A stretch of 64,000 bases of DNA from Symbiodinium natans (GCA_905221605.1 CAJNDS010000413.1:760112-824111), one strand, 5' to 3'; positions 20,601 through 30,897 are shown, numbered from the stretch's first letter. The notes: a model not told the origin generated them from the letters alone. Translations and numbers: made by a program.

Positions 20601-20864
20601 CTCGAAGTGTTTGTTCCGGAGCCTCTCTGTCAAAAAGGCGTGAGACAAGCTCATGGATGCTTTAGGCGTGTCTCAACATCAGGTGCCCCCCCCCCCCCCC
20701 CCCCCCCCCCCCGACAGATTGCCACCACAGTGTCCGTTGTAGAGGGTTTAGGGTTTAGGGTTTAGGCTGAGGGGGATAAGGGGTTTCCGATCTGAGACAC
20801 ATGTTACTTGGCAGCTTCCTCTCAATCACTGAGAAAGCCTGCCACAAGTCCACAAGAAGTTTAA
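20601..20864 (+). CDS. Two-exon chain, C-terminus with poly-proline
   Basis: Exon 20601-20745 starts after gtaag at the end of family C element 20489. It reads LEVFVPEPLCQKGVRQAHGC, FRRVSTSGA, a run of prolines (from poly-C), then RQIATTVSVVE, leaving on a GTTTAG donor in phase 1. Exon 20815-20864 (ggcag) joins in phase: SSQSLRKPATSPQEV to TAA. If the poly-C were intronic it would be only 35 bp, so I keep it as coding. Confidence 0.5.
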
Positions 20865-20987
20865 GGGACCGGCCAGCTCGTTCCACCAAAAGCGAGTCTC
20901 AGGGTTTAGGGTTTAGGGTTTAGGGTTACTGCTCAGGGTTGGTCGAGGGTTCGAGTAGAATCCCTCAACCCTACAGTAGCCCCATAA

Positions 20988-21133
20988 AGTTTGTCGTTCA
21001 GGGTTTTGAGTTGGGGTCTGTATCTTTGGACAATGCAGCGCTTCGGTCGCTGCCGATCGCCATTAATTCTACCATATACCGCTTATCGATGCCTTTGCCA
21101 AAAATTGGCGCCATGATCCCTTCCTACCCTTAG
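20988..21133 (+). CDS. Possible terminal exon
   Basis: After gttcag: GFELGSVSLDNAALRSLPIA then INSTIYRLSMPLPKIGAMIP, stop TAG. No repeat content. The minus-strand frame at 21130-21315 is a competing reading of the next block. Confidence 0.35.
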
Positions 21134-21773
21134 GTATCCCTTAACAACAGGAATTGCAGAAAACTCACAGAACAGCTGCCCTGCCTAGGATTTCCTCGCC
21201 GAAGTTGTCCTTTACGCAGCTTTACCGTGGCTTCAGTTGTAGTACACACACAGACACGACTAAGGCCATTCAGGTTTTCGGCTGTATAGTCCCTTCGCGC
21301 AGTGGTTACCCTCAATAAAGGCCGACTGCTGGGAGTAATTCTTTATATCTGGGTGTCTTGCAGGTACTTGGGCGGTTGGTTTAAGCGGTCATTTAGGTTC
21401 TAGGGTTCGCGCAAGGTAATCTGTGCCTCGGAGATTTCAAAGCAAGAGCTACACAGACTACAGGGCGCTTCCTGTTTTCAATGTTACCTTGAACCGGAAC
21501 CCTAACCCGCAGCCGCTCTAGCAAAACACACACACACACACAAGGCTTGACGTTTTTTTAAGGTGAAGTCGGCAGAACCCCTGAGCCCTCAGCCCTCGAC
21601 CCTAGATTTGCTGTCTCAGAATACGGCATGGAGACATAAATGGGATGATCACGCTAGGAGCCGCTGCATCCCACAGTAGGGTTTTGGGTCTAGGGTCTAG
21701 GGTTTAGGCCCTAAACCCTAAACTTTGGGGTTTAGGGTTTAGGGTTTGTGGTTTAGGATTTCGGGTTTGCAGC

Positions 21774-21967
21774 AGCTGACAGTTGCAGCGATGACCGATG
21801 CAGCTACCAAGAACCCACAGGCTACTGGGTTTAAGATTTCGGATTTCAGAAGCACCCAGAAGCGACACCCCGCGAAAAAGCCATCCGCAGCTTTTGCAGC
21901 CGGGTATGACCAGCCTCTCCACCTTGCAAGCCAAACCTTTTTCAACCTGACCCTAAGCCTACCCTGA
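21774..21967 (+). CDS. Putative exon, basic Ala/Lys-rich
   Basis: After tttgcagcag: LTVAAMTDAATKNPQATGFK, then KRHPAKKPSAAFAAGYDQPL, to TGA. Alternative ending at ...KNPQ by a GC donor. The minus frame is repeat-contaminated. Confidence 0.35.
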
Positions 21968-22147
21968 GCATCCCTGAACCCTGAACTACACGCTAAACCC
22001 CAAGCAACCTTGGGCCATCAGCCTAAAACCACTGAAGCCCTGAACCCTCAGCCCCTGAAACCATCATACTAAGCCACTCAACCGCTAGACCGCAGCAACC
22101 CCTGAACCCCTGAAGCACATAAACACTGAAACCCTGAACCCTAACAC

Positions 22148-22252
22148 ACCCTGGGGGTTTCCGAAGAAAGGGGTGTCCGGGGTACCTTTTTTGGGGTCCC
22201 CTTAAAGGGATTTGATTCTATTTGGTACCCCCTGTTTTGGTAAATGCCCACC
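22148..22252. mobile_element. Family G element
   Basis: gtttccgaagaaagggg / ccccctgttttggtaaa. Confidence 0.65.
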
Positions 22253-22354
22253 CTGAACTGCTTGGCCATGTCTGCCCCTCCAACAGCGAGGCGGAGGGGC
22301 TTACTTTTGTGTCGTTGTAAGGACTGTTAGTATAAGGGGGAAAATCCCAAGGTG

Positions 22355-22430
22355 GGCCCTTTAGGAGCTACATCGCATGCGTCCGCTCCCGTTTCAGACG
22401 ACATGCTTGAAGCCCCGCTTACCTGCAGGT
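22355..22430 (+). CDS. Possible exon before family I element
   Basis: LGATSHASAPVSDDMLEAPL then TCR, ending where element I (22440) begins. Open continuation after the element (DAAELHWIVFLLSCRPR at about 22580) is hydrophobic. Confidence 0.3.
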
Positions 22431-22439
22431 TACACTTTA

Positions 22440-22562
22440 CAGTAAACGCCAGAAAGTTGGAACATCATTATCCTAATAACCCTTTGAAGGAGAGTAAAGG
22501 GAAACCCTGCACTTGTCATCCTAAACCCATGTTCCAACTTTCTGGAATTCACTATAGTACCA
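22440..22562. mobile_element. Family I element
   Basis: acagtaaacgccagaaagtt / aactttctggaattcactat; second copy 54876-54992. Confidence 0.75.
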
Positions 22563-22691
22563 CCCCCTCCCCCCACCCACGATGCCGCCGAGCTGCATTG
22601 GATTGTCTTTCTCTTAAGCTGTCGCCCGAGATGCTTAGGGTTTAGGGTTTAGGGTTTAGGGTTTAGGGTTTAGGGTTTAGGGTTTAGGGTT

Positions 22692-22898
22692 GCCCCCAAG
22701 AGACTACTTTATAAGAAATGCTGCCTGCGTGAGCCAGCGTCCGAGTTGGCCTCTAGCCCCGATTTCCTTGCCATGCATCATCACGTATCCGTGGGTTTGG
22801 CACTAGCTGTAGTTCGTTGTCATTCATGCGCTGCCTGCAAGAAACGTTTTGTTCAAACATCAGATCGAAGAGCTTGGTTTGCAACAGTTGCGGTTTGA
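22692..22898 (+). CDS. Terminal exon with CxxCxxC
   Basis: 68 codons open from the end of a TTTAGGG array to TGA at 22896: RLLYKKCCLREPASELASSP, FLAMHHHVSVGLALAVVRCH, SCAACKKRFVQTSDRRAWFA. The cluster CHSCAACKK could bind metal. A repeat-free stretch follows to 23040. Not recognised. Confidence 0.45.
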   Translation, partial: APKRLLYKKCCLREPASELASSPDFLAMHHHVSVGLALAVVRCHSCAACKKRFVQTSDRRAWFATVAV

Positions 22899-23077
22899 AC
22901 AATTGTCTCTTTGAGAGCTTGCTGACACTTTAACTAGGAGGTCAGAAAGGCAGCCCAATGCCGATAGCAACACGCAGGCCGCGTTTGGACATGCTAAATC
23001 ATTGGTGCTTCCTAGTGTCGTGTGTCGCAGACGTGAACCACTGTTTAGGGTTTAGGGTTTAGGGTTTAGTTTGTAAA

Positions 23078-23170
23078 GCTGGTCAAGCAGGCGGCGCACT
23101 GGCCAGTTCGAGTCGGCTTGGCTCCAAGCGTTGCTGTTGGCGGCTGGGTAGCTCTGCCAAGTGTTTTGTG
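23078..23170 (+). CDS. Putative exon
   Basis: VKLVKQAAHWPVRVGLAPSV then AVGGWVALPSVLW, ending at GTAGGG beside telomeric repeat. The next unique block (23190-23280) is open in two frames and unresolved. Confidence 0.4.
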
Positions 23171-23415
23171 GAGTAGGGTTTAGGGTTTAGGGTGAAGTTG
23201 TTCATGTATGGGGTGATGAGGGACCCTGGTCACCCATCGCGTCCAACATCATCTTGCAGGCCTAATGACGAAAGCCTCCGGTTTAGGGTTCGCCCCCGTT
23301 GAAGTCTGCCCATGGAACCCCAGATACACCTCTGAATCAATGAAGAGACCTTACTATCATACTCAGGATTTCGATGCAGCGTTTATGTTCAGCATTTTTC
23401 TCAATACAGGGTAAC

Positions 23416-23524
23416 CCAAAGGATCCATGTACCTGCATAGTATATACTTGGGCCCTAAAGCTACTATATAGGAATCCCTTTAAGGCCCAAGTATATACTA
23501 TATGGTACATGGATCCTTTGGGTA
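23416..23524. mobile_element. Family C element with TAA flanks
   Basis: Ends cccaaaggatccatgtacc / ggtacatggatcctttggg; flanked by TAA on both sides, a possible 3 bp target duplication. Confidence 0.8.
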
Positions 23525-23619
23525 AAAAGGCTCAGGGATCCGAGTGTGCCAGGTGTGCGGCTTGTGTGCCTGCGTTCGCCTTCGGGTGTGGACCTCATGA
23601 CCCTGCCTGGTTTAGCGTT

Positions 23620-23733
23620 AGGTTTAGGGTTTAGGGTTTAGGGTTTAGGGTTTAGGGTTTAGGGTTTAGGGTTTAGGGTTTAGGGTTTAGGGTTTAGGGT
23701 TTAGGGTTTAGGGTTTAGGGTTTAGGGTTTAGG
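23620..23733 (+). repeat. Telomere-like array (TTTAGGG)n
   Basis: Sixteen units, directly upstream of the exon at 23748. Confidence 0.95.
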
Positions 23734-23747
23734 GGCATTATTTTCAG

Positions 23748-23822
23748 GGCAATGCGTTCGCTGTACGATATGTGTGGCCTGACGACCGAAGATGAACAAT
23801 CACGTTTGAGTCGCATGACCGG
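23748..23822 (+). CDS. Putative exon
   Basis: Acceptor ttattttcag immediately after a 115 bp TTTAGGG array; AMRSLYDMCGLTTEDEQSRL then SRMTG; GTCCTA donor. Acidic, soluble. Confidence 0.5.
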
Positions 23823-23945
23823 GTCCTAGCCGGGCCCTATACCAACATATTTTTCATCTCAGGCCCCTTTGAGAATGAAAGGCGGTTCCACGGAACTTCT
23901 GACCCTAAACCCTAAACCCTAAACCCTAAACCCTAAACCCTAGAG

Positions 23946-24005
23946 TGCTCAGAGTCTGATACCAACCTTGAAGCCTCTAAGCTCGGAAGGGCAAAATCGC
24001 CACCC
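23946..24005 (+). CDS. Possible exon
   Basis: After ctagag: CSESDTNLEASKLGRAKSP, up to a poly-C run. A second frame (SLIPTLKPLSSEGQNRHP) is open. Confidence 0.3.
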
Positions 24006-24025
24006 CCCCCCCCCCCCCGGATTCC

Positions 24026-24162
24026 GAACAACATATAAAGCAGGGTTTACATTACTTGTTTTGGTGAGTGTATATGAGGTTCCTTTTTTAATATCGGTGA
24101 GTGTATGTATTTGGTGTCCTTTTAGGGGGTACAAGAAATTTCAACCCTACTTCATAATATAG
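24026..24162. mobile_element. Family M element
   Basis: tataaagcagggtttacatt...ttggtgtccttttaggggg...caaccctacttcata; further copies 26825-26940 and 29689-29815. Confidence 0.65.
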
Positions 24163-24164
24163 CT

Positions 24165-24340
24165 ATATTCGGCATATGGGGCAGAGGCAGTTATGACGCT
24201 TTGGGGCGTCCAGATACACCATATTCCCCCAGCGCCCGACAGACTCCGCTCCTAAACACCGAGCGCACCCAAAACAGAGGTCTTCTGCCAAGCTCTTAAC
24301 AAGAGCGCCACAGGTGCCCCATCCGGGTTTGGGGTTCAGG
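24165..24340 (-). CDS. Putative minus-strand Cys-rich exon
   Basis: Minus frame GTCGALVKSLAEDLCFGCAR, then MVYLDAPKRHNCLCPICRI. Eight cysteines, with CxxC pairs at both ends, suggest a metal-binding domain (RING-like spacing not proven). The plus strand is open too but basic and Pro-rich. Confidence 0.35.
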
Positions 24341-24480
24341 GGCAAAGTTTGGGTTTAGGGGTTGGGGTTTGGGGCTTTTGACTGATTGAGGGGGCTAGGC
24401 TTTAGGGACAAGGGTTTCGGGTTTTAGGGTGTAGGGATGTGTAGGGTTTAGGGGCCAGGAGTGGGGTTTACTGTTTGAGG

Positions 24481-24640
24481 TAGTAGGTCCTCTTGAGTTG
24501 TCATCATGATGGCATGGTATGGGGCCGGGAAGAGGTGGCAACGTGCGCTTCGCACAGGTGCGGCAAAGGTTCTTCCAGAACACCATCGCATCTCGGCACA
24601 AGAGATCCCCTGATACAAACTGTTCTGAGCGACCTGAAGC
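24481..24640 (-). CDS. Putative minus-strand exon, Cys-containing
   Basis: Minus acceptor tccttgcag, then ASGRSEQFVSGDLLCRDAMV, FWKNLCRTCAKRTLPPLPGP, IPCHHDDNSRG. It lies upstream (on the minus strand) of the Cys-rich exon at 24165-24340, so the two may form one small gene. The plus strand alternative MAWYGAGKRWQRALRTGAAK is also open. Confidence 0.35.
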
Positions 24641-24642
24641 CT

Positions 24643-24780
24643 GCAAGGAGGCTTCCCCTTACCATACTAACCATAGCTAAGGGACTTATAACACCTTATA
24701 ACCTAACTTAGGATCCTTATAACCTCGTTTAGGGCCCTTATCACTCTACTTATAACTAGGGGGGGCCCCTCCTTGTAGAC
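24643..24780. mobile_element. Family B element
   Basis: gcaaggaggcttcccct...acttataactagggggggccc...ctccttgt. Confidence 0.65.
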
Positions 24781-24968
24781 TGTTTTTTTTCAGGGTTCTA
24801 TAGGGAGAAACCTGTAGTCTTTGCCCCTGGCTCGAGCTGCAAGTCTTGGGTTGAGACACCTCTGAACAGGTTGCCGAAACCCTTATAACCCTAAAACTTT
24901 AAACTCTAAACCCTTATAAGCCTTAAAACTTATAACCTTAGAACCCTAACCCTAAGCCCTAAACCCAG

Positions 24969-25169
24969 GAACCAGCCAGATGCCTGACTGAGGCTGATAG
25001 CGACTACATGAAACGCCAGTTCTTCGTCGCAGAAACACTCCATGCACCGCGCTCAGATGCCCTCTGCCACGCAACACAACTGGCAAACCCGGCGCCCGCA
25101 TGGTGCAGCGCGACAATCCCTAAACCCTACCGTGAACCCAATATCCCAAGATACAAGCGCACACCTTGA
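24969..25169 (+). CDS. Terminal exon, unknown protein
   Basis: taaacccag acceptor, 66 codons to TGA at 25167: [40 protein letters not shown], ending [16 protein letters not shown]. The competing +2 frame is lower quality. The CTCTGTGT minisatellite starts 8 bp after the stop. Confidence 0.5.
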   Translation, partial: EPARCLTEADSDYMKRQFFVAETLHAPRSDALCHATQLANPAPAWCSATIPKPYREPNIPRYKRTP

Positions 25170-25176
25170 GCCCCAA

Positions 25177-25352
25177 GTGTGTCTCTGTGTCTCTGTGTCT
25201 CTGTGTCTCTGTGTCTCTGTGTCTCTGTGTCTCTGTGTCTCTGTGTCTCTGTGTCTCTGTGTCTCTGTGTCTCTGTGTCTCTGTGTCTCTGTGTCTCTGT
25301 GTCTCTGTGTCTCTGTGTCTCTGTGTCTGTGTGTGTGTGTGTGTGTGTCTGT

Positions 25353-25391
<39 letters not shown>

Positions 25392-25475
25392 TGTGTCTGT
25401 GTCTGTTGTCTGTGTCTCTGTGTGTGTGTGTGTGTGTCTGTGTCTCTGTGTCTCTGTGTCTCTGTGTCTCTGTGT

Positions 25476-25507
<32 letters not shown>

Positions 25508-25531
25508 CTGTGTGTGTGTGTGTGTTTGTGT
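25177..25531 (+). repeat. Minisatellite (GTGTCTCT)n grading into (GT)n
   Basis: About 19 units of GTGTCTCT followed by GT-rich runs and a second GTGTCTCT patch. It generates six large SLCLCV/TETQRH frames on both strands, none a gene. Confidence 0.95.
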
Positions 25532-25560
25532 GACTCAACAAGGGGTATTTCCTCTCCCCA

Positions 25561-25612
25561 GGTGCTCCTACCTTCTGCCAAGAAAGGCAAGAATCTCAAG
25601 GCTTCTTGGAGG
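25561..25612 (+). CDS. Possible exon
   Basis: cctctccccag acceptor with polypyrimidine tract; [18 protein letters not shown]; no clean donor before G-rich sequence. Confidence 0.3.
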
Positions 25613-25849
25613 GGGGGCGCAGGGGGGTTGACAAGGGTTCTGGGGTTCTGCCGGTTCTGGCTTCAGGTTCCCCCTGAATACAGTTGAGGCTGTAGAGTTT
25701 GGCTTGTGAGGGTGCTTGAGCACTTTGAGGCTTTGGTATCGACTTGGCATTTGGGTTTTGGTCGACTCTGGGTCGCCCGGTGGGTTCTCATTGTCCTCCG
25801 GCTGCTCTGACTTGAGTTCCGCGCGGCTTACGCCGATCCCACTTAGACA

Positions 25850-25977
25850 TACATATACACAGATTCGTATAGATACATCTTATATATATATATGTGTGTG
25901 TATTTATGTATATACAAATATACAAAATATATATATATATATATAATATCTGTTTAAATCTTTATGTACTTATGGTT

Positions 25978-26010
<33 letters not shown>

Positions 26011-26100
26011 GATTCAGCCCCGGCGGGCCCCCCCCCCCCCCCCCCCTCCCCCCCCCCCCCCCCCCCCCAATGGTACCCCCCCCCCCCCCCTGTGGTGTGG
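25850..26100. repeat. AT microsatellites and poly-C tracts
   Basis: (TA)n, (CA)n and interrupted poly-C. No gene. Confidence 0.9.
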
Positions 26101-26109
26101 TTGGGGGTT

Positions 26110-26463
26110 GGTTTTAGGGTTTTAGGGTTTAGGGTTTAGGGTTTAGGGTTTTAGGGTTTAGGGTTTAGGGTTTAGGGTTTAGGGTTTAGGGTTTAGGGTT
26201 TAGGGTTTAGGGTTTAGGGTTTAGGGTTTAGGGTTTAGGGTTTTCCCCGCGGATGGGGTACTAAGATGATCCCCCCCCCCCTGTGGTGTGGTTGGGGGTT
26301 GGTTTTAGGGTTAGGGTTTAGGGTTCAGGGTTTTAGGGTTTAGGGTTTAAGGTTTAAGACTTAAGGTTTAGGGTTTAGGGTTAGGGGGTTTTAGGGTTTA
26401 GGGTTTAGGGTTTAGGGTTTACGGTTTAGGGTTTAGGGTTTAGGTTTAGGGTTTAGGGTTAGG
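26110..26463 (+). repeat. Telomere-like arrays with internal segmental copy
   Basis: Long TTTAGGG array 26113-26243, then a second copy of the leader cccccccccctgtggtgtggttgggg (26082 and 26272) followed by another TTTAGGG array. A duplication unit of about 190 bp. Confidence 0.9.
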
Positions 26464-26598
26464 GACCGTAGAGTAGGCTTGGGGGGGGGGGGGGGGGGAT
26501 AACAAGGGGGGGGCCCAGGACGCTCGACGCTGAACCATATATATATATATATTGAGAGAGAGAGAGAGAGAGATCCGTTTCCTCATTTTCGCCTGCAG

Positions 26599-26743
26599 CT
26601 TGACACCAAGACCGACCAATACCTTTGGCTGGATCCCCCTCCCTCTGCCATGCTGCCCTCGTGGCTGATGGGAGGCAGTCGAGCTCGAGCCTGCCGACGG
26701 AAGGCCCACAGTGCTGGGCTTCTTGTGAATGGGTCTTGGGCTG
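26599..26743 (+). CDS. Putative exon, unknown protein
   Basis: ttcgcctgcag acceptor, GTTAAG donor, phase 0 in, 1 out. LDTKTDQYLWLDPPPSAMLP, then SWLMGGSRARACRRKAHSAG, LLVNGSWA. Clean 48-codon block; the minus-strand frames here run into microsatellite. Not recognised. Confidence 0.55.
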
Positions 26744-27038
26744 GTTAAGAGTATGGAATGTGGGATCTTGCAAGGGGAGGATGTTGGCAATTGTCTAGTC
26801 TCCTATATGATTGAGTCGGGATTTTTGAGGGTCCCTACATGAAGTAGGGTGTACGTTGCTTGTGTCCCTCTAAGTTAAGCACCAATATGGAAAAAGAGCC
26901 CTATATACACTCACCAATAGCCGTAGTATTGACCCTGCTTCGTTTAACTTGACCTACTTAGAGGACTCAGGGGGCTTATAAGTGCACATGGTTTGTACGC
27001 ACCCATGAACCTCCAGTTAGATTCCTTAATTAAGGGGT

Positions 27039-27152
27039 ATACCTGGAAGCCCTTTCGAGCCAGCAAATCTATTTCCACCTAGAACCCTTTAATAATCCCC
27101 ATAACCCAACTTACTAAGCCTACTTACTAAGTCAAAAAGGGCTTCCAAGTAT
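27039..27152. mobile_element. Family J element
   Basis: tggaagccctttcgag / agtcaaaaagggcttcca; partial A half copy lies before it at 26940-27018. Confidence 0.7.
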
Positions 27153-27792
27153 GCCCCCCAAAATGCTTTAGTAAGGTTTAGAGTGTCATGGTTTAGGGTT
27201 TAGGATTTAGGGTTCAGTATTTAGGGTTTAGGGTGTTAGGGTGTTCGGGCGTTGGGGTGTGGGATTTTTGCGTGCATCCTTGCGGGCAGTCCCGAACCAG
27301 GGCGTGCACCTGGAACCCCCCCCCCTCCCAAATTGTGGTTCATTGTTTGGAGTGAATTATTTGCGGCTTTTCTTGTATGAACTTTATGATTAGTAGGCCG
27401 TACCTAGGCTCAGCAAACTCAAGTGTATGTAGACCCAATGACCAGGAACTTTATGTTTTCCAGGGTGTGGCCCCTAACCCTAAACCCTAAACCTTTGGCC
27501 CATAGGAACTTGCTAGGCGCATTTAACGGCTATATCTCCACCTCGAGGCTCCTACGTAGAACCTTTTTGAGGTAGTTGTCTAGAGTCCTCGATTATTTTA
27601 GCCGACAAGTAACCTGCAATCCCTAATATCTAGCCGCCCAGGAATTGGGGAGGCTCCTTGATCCCCTAATCAGAGCTGGGGGGAGGGGCCACCCTTGCTG
27701 TGCTGTAGGGTTAGGGTTGAGGTGTGTTGAGGGTTCATAGGGTTTAGGCTTTAGGGTTTTAGAGTTTGGAGTAGCTTGTAACCGGCACCCCC

Positions 27793-27960
27793 ATGTTCTC
27801 ATACGTACAGAACTACAACGCACCCTCACAGACTCTACTTGCACACAGGGAGACACTTATTAGGGATGTTTGGTTCTTTTCTTCGCCAGTATGGATGCCT
27901 TTCGGAAAGCATACCCCCAAGAGCAACGCACGCTTCCCTTGGTTTCACTCTAAACCCTAA
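27793..27960 (+). CDS. Small ORF or terminal exon
   Basis: ATG then MFSYVQNYNAPSQTLLAHRE, TLIRDVWFFSSPVWMPFGKH, TPKSNARFPWFHS, closing in CCCTAAA repeat. Open upstream to 27775. Natural composition; no clear splice sites. Confidence 0.4.
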   Translation: MFSYVQNYNAPSQTLLAHRETLIRDVWFFSSPVWMPFGKHTPKSNARFPWFHSKP

Positions 27961-28024
27961 ACCCTCACCCCCAAACCCTAAACCCTAAACCCTAAACCCT
28001 TTCAAAGGGTGGGGGTTTGGGCAG

Positions 28025-28425
28025 AACGGTGAGGTACATGGGCTTCCTGAAGCCTGGTGCAGACCAAAGGGATAACATGAGGTGGTCGCACCCTGAGCAG
28101 ATCTTCGGGAGAATTCCGGTTAGAGGGTCAGGGTTTAGGGTTTGGGTTCAGGGTTTAGGGTTTAGGGCTTAGGGCTGAGGGCTTTGGGCTTAGGGTTTAG
28201 GGTTTAGGGTTTAGGGTTTAGGGTTAGGGTCTAGGGTCTAGTCTAGGGTTTAGGGCCAGGGTTTAGGGTCTAGGGTTTAGGGGGTTTCAATCCTTCTCCA
28301 GGCTCCAGGGCCAGAAAATTCGATCTCTACGCGAGCCCTGCAACAATTGGCGGTTCGGGGCTTCTGAGGAATCCGCCTGTTACGCCTCAGCAGCATCAGC
28401 ATCACGTTGCAATGTTTGTCTACGG
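28025..28425 (+). CDS. Two-exon phase-consistent chain
   Basis: Exon 28025-28118 (gggcag; GTTAGA donor) reads TVRYMGFLKPGADQRDNMRW then SHPEQIFGRIP. Exon 28309-28425 (ggctccag; GTTGTA donor) reads GQKIRSLREPCNNWRFGASE then ESACYASAASASRCNVCLR, phase 0 to 0. The second block is also open in another frame (ARKFDLYASPATIGG), so the second exon is less certain. The intron is TTTAGGG repeat; a family E element follows. Confidence 0.5.
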
Positions 28426-28654
28426 GTTGTATAGGGTATATAAGGGGCATATATGGGGTCCCCGTTTAAGGGCCCGTATCAAGGGACCATGTAACTACAC
28501 TAAGAGTTTGAACGCCCCAGCAGCATGAGCAGTGTACGATGTAGGCTCGCTGATTGAAAACATGCTCTCTGTTTTGCCTGAGGGGATTTTATCCAAAGGG
28601 CCCATTTCCCCTAAACTACGGGCTAGACCTCAATTTGTATAGGGGTCCTTGATA

Positions 28655-28776
28655 CTAGGAGGGGCCCCCTTGCTGTACTAACTATAGTTAAGGGACTTAT
28701 AACCTAATTTAGGATCCTTATAACCTAGTTTAGGGTCCTTATAACTCTACTTATAGCTACGGGGTCCCCTCCTTGT
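28655..28776. mobile_element. Family B element
   Basis: actaggaggggccccc / ggggtcccctccttgt with ggatccttataacct core. Confidence 0.75.
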
Positions 28777-28861
28777 GTGAAGCTTGCATACAGCATGTCC
28801 TCTAAGAGTCACATCTTGGGGTCGGCGGATCAAAGGGCAGGTCTTCGGACTTCAACCCGAA

Positions 28862-28960
28862 CCAATAAGGAGTATGCCTTAAAGTATATGGAGGATCCTT
28901 AAATGTTTTTTTTTTTTACGGCGCATTTCTTCTTCATGTAAGGGGTATAGAGGGCTCTCT
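28862..28960. mobile_element. Family D element between two coding blocks
   Basis: aaggagtatgccttaaag...aggggtatagagggctctctggg. Confidence 0.65.
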
Positions 28961-28961
28961 G

Positions 28962-29397
28962 GGAAGCTATCAAGTATCAGTCTGAAAGCTGGCAGACGGT
29001 TGCTGTTGCCTGCATCCCCTTCAGGTTTCTTGACGAGTACATCGCTGTTGGTGCTTTGCCTGCAGGTATAGGATCCCAATGGACTTGAAAAGTCCGCAGT
29101 TTGCTTAAAGGAGGAAGGGTTTTTGGAAATTAGGACTTGAAGGCTTGAGGATTTAGGACTTTCGGGGGGGGGGGGTTAGACTTGTGGTTGTTGGGGTTTG
29201 GGATTTGGGCTTCCGGTACGACTCAGGATTTAAGATTCATGTTGTGCCGTGCTCCTATTCTCTCAGCTGTTGTGCTGACGGAAAAAGGGAGTTCGAAGCG
29301 GACCAATAATCACACCTTAACGAGCAAAAGGTTCACACGCCCACGAATTGCTTTCGCTCGCCAAGGCGCTGCTTTCGTTTGGAAGTTTGTTTTGCAG
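28962..29397 (+). CDS. Two-exon phase-consistent chain
   Basis: Exon 28962-29065 starts where family D element 28862 ends: EAIKYQSESWQTVAVACIPF then RFLDEYIAVGALPA, GTATAG donor, phase 1. Exon 29267-29397 has a fine acceptor (ctcctattctctcag) and joins in phase: VVLTEKGSSKRTNNHTLTSK, RFTRPRIAFARQGAAFVWKF, VLQ, GTTGTC donor. The block before the D element (MSSKSHILGSADQRAGLRTS) would read in frame with exon 1 if D were removed exactly. Confidence 0.5.
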
Positions 29398-29540
29398 GTT
29401 GTCACCCACGAAAAGTCGCTTAAACCCTAAACCCTAGCCCTAAACCCGAAACCCTAGCCCTAAACCCTAAACCCTAAACCCTAAACCCTGATTAAGGAGG
29501 TTACTCTCGGCGAAGCTAGCTACTAAGAGCGAGGCCACAG

Positions 29541-30080
29541 CTTCTGGGAAGCTGGCATGGAGAGCAACGAGGTTGTCAAGAAGCTCAAGGGAGAGGCACG
29601 CACCGGTTTTTGGGTTTTTGGGTTTTTGGGTTTTTGGGTTTAGGGTTTAGGGTTTAGGGTTTAGGGTTTAGGGTTTAGGGTTGGGGGGCTATATGAAACA
29701 GGGTGTGTATTCCTGTTCTTGGTGAGTGTATACAAGGTTCCTTTCTTTAATATTGGTGAGGTATATACCGGGTGTCCTTTTGGGGGTACAAGAAATATAT
29801 ACCCTACTTCATACAAGGAGAGGCCCCTCTAGTTATAAGTAGAGTTCTAAGGACCCTAAATTTGGATATAAGGATCCTAAATTAGGTTATAAGTCCCTTT
29901 GCTCTCGTTAGTATAGTAAGGGGGGCCCCTCCTTGTATGTCAGAAGCCTTAAGAGGAGCTTGCGAGCTTGCACAGGGGTGGAGTACAGCGATGCCTCAGC
30001 CAATCAGCCAGCTGCATCGATTGACTTGCTGGCTTTCGGGCCGACATTTGGCTCAATGCATGCCAGGCTTCGCAACATGG
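29541..30080 (+). CDS. Two-exon phase-consistent chain
   Basis: Exon 29541-29605 (gccacag): FWEAGMESNEVVKKLKGEAR, GTTTTT donor, phase 1. Exon 29976-30080 (ttgcacag): VEYSDASANQPAASIDLLAF, GPTFGSMHARLRNM, GTTTAG donor. The intron contains telomeric repeat, a family M element and a family B element. Soluble protein, not recognised. Confidence 0.5.
29689..29815. mobile_element. Family M element
   Basis: tatatgaaacagggtgtgta / tataccctacttcata. Confidence 0.7.
29812..29938. mobile_element. Family B element, inverted orientation
   Basis: tacaaggagaggcccctcta / aggggggcccctccttgta. Confidence 0.8.
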
Positions 30081-30109
30081 GTTTAGGGTTTAGTGTTTAG
30101 GGTTTAGGG

Positions 30110-30224
30110 TACAGGACGGGCCCCCTACTATAGTTAAGGGATTTAACCTAATTAGGATCCTTATCATCTATTTTTGGGTCCTTATAACTCTACTTGTAAT
30201 TAGGGGGGGCCCCTCCTTGTATGT
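30110..30224. mobile_element. Family B element
   Basis: tacaggacgggcccccta / agggggggcccctccttgta. Confidence 0.75.
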
Positions 30225-30240
30225 GTTTAGAGGGAACCAG

Positions 30241-30354
30241 GGTACGAAAGAGCCCTCGGGCACAGTAGATGTACACCATCACGCTGAGCTGCTTTTCCAA
30301 GACACGTCGCCCGAACCTCAGCACCCCACGCCAAACTGCGCTAGCTGCAACTGA
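30241..30354 (+). CDS. Terminal exon
   Basis: gaaccag acceptor, 37 codons GTKEPSGTVDVHHHAELLFQ, DTSPEPQHPTPNCASCN to TGA. Phase from 30080 would instead give YERALGHSRCTPSR and an earlier TGA at 30285. Both end the gene here, and 30355-30478 looks like a 3' UTR. Confidence 0.4.
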   Translation, partial: GTKEPSGTVDVHHHAELLFQDTSPEPQHPTPNCASCN

Positions 30355-30689
30355 ACCAAGCAAGCAGTCAAACTAAAGAGTAGGAAGCCAGTCGATGCTT
30401 TCCTGCCGCGGCCTTTCATGCCTGTCACAAAGACTTTCACAATTGCGAGAGCCCGCAGACCTCCAGGGTATGGGGAGATAGGGTTTAGGGTTTAGGGGAT
30501 AGAACAGTCTTTACGGTAGGTTACGGCTTGGTGTTGTGGCTTGCGCAGCAGTTGGTGCTTTTAGGTTCACACTGTGTGCGTGTTTGCGCACATCCTCCAT
30601 GGAATACTTGGGCCCCAAGTTGGAGTTGCCGATCTAATCCCTTTAGGCTCATGTACCCGAAACCCTGAACCCTACAAACTTCACCTTTT

Positions 30690-30782
30690 GGGAGTTTACG
30701 AAAATACGGGACCCCATATGGACCCCAAATAGTAGGACTCCCTTAAACAAGGACCCCAAGAAGGTATCCCTAATTCGGAAAC
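30690..30782. mobile_element. Family G element, inverted orientation
   Basis: gtttacgaaaatacgggacc / ggtatccctaattcggaaac. Confidence 0.75.
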
Positions 30783-30897
30783 CCTAAACCCGAAACCCTA
30801 AACCCTAAAACCTAAAACCCTAACCCTAAACCCCGAACCCTAAACCCTAAACCCTAAACCCCGTGGGTCCTTTAGGTTCATTCCGACCTCCCTGCAG

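Noticed and set aside
25042-25687. Six frames of 150-173 aa (SLCLCV, TETQRH)
   Set aside because: Translations of the GTGTCTCT minisatellite; open on both strands because the unit has no stop.
26446-26790. Minus frames of 104 and 114 aa
   Set aside because: They run through (AT)n, (GA)n and poly-C; the plus exon 26599-26743 explains the block better.
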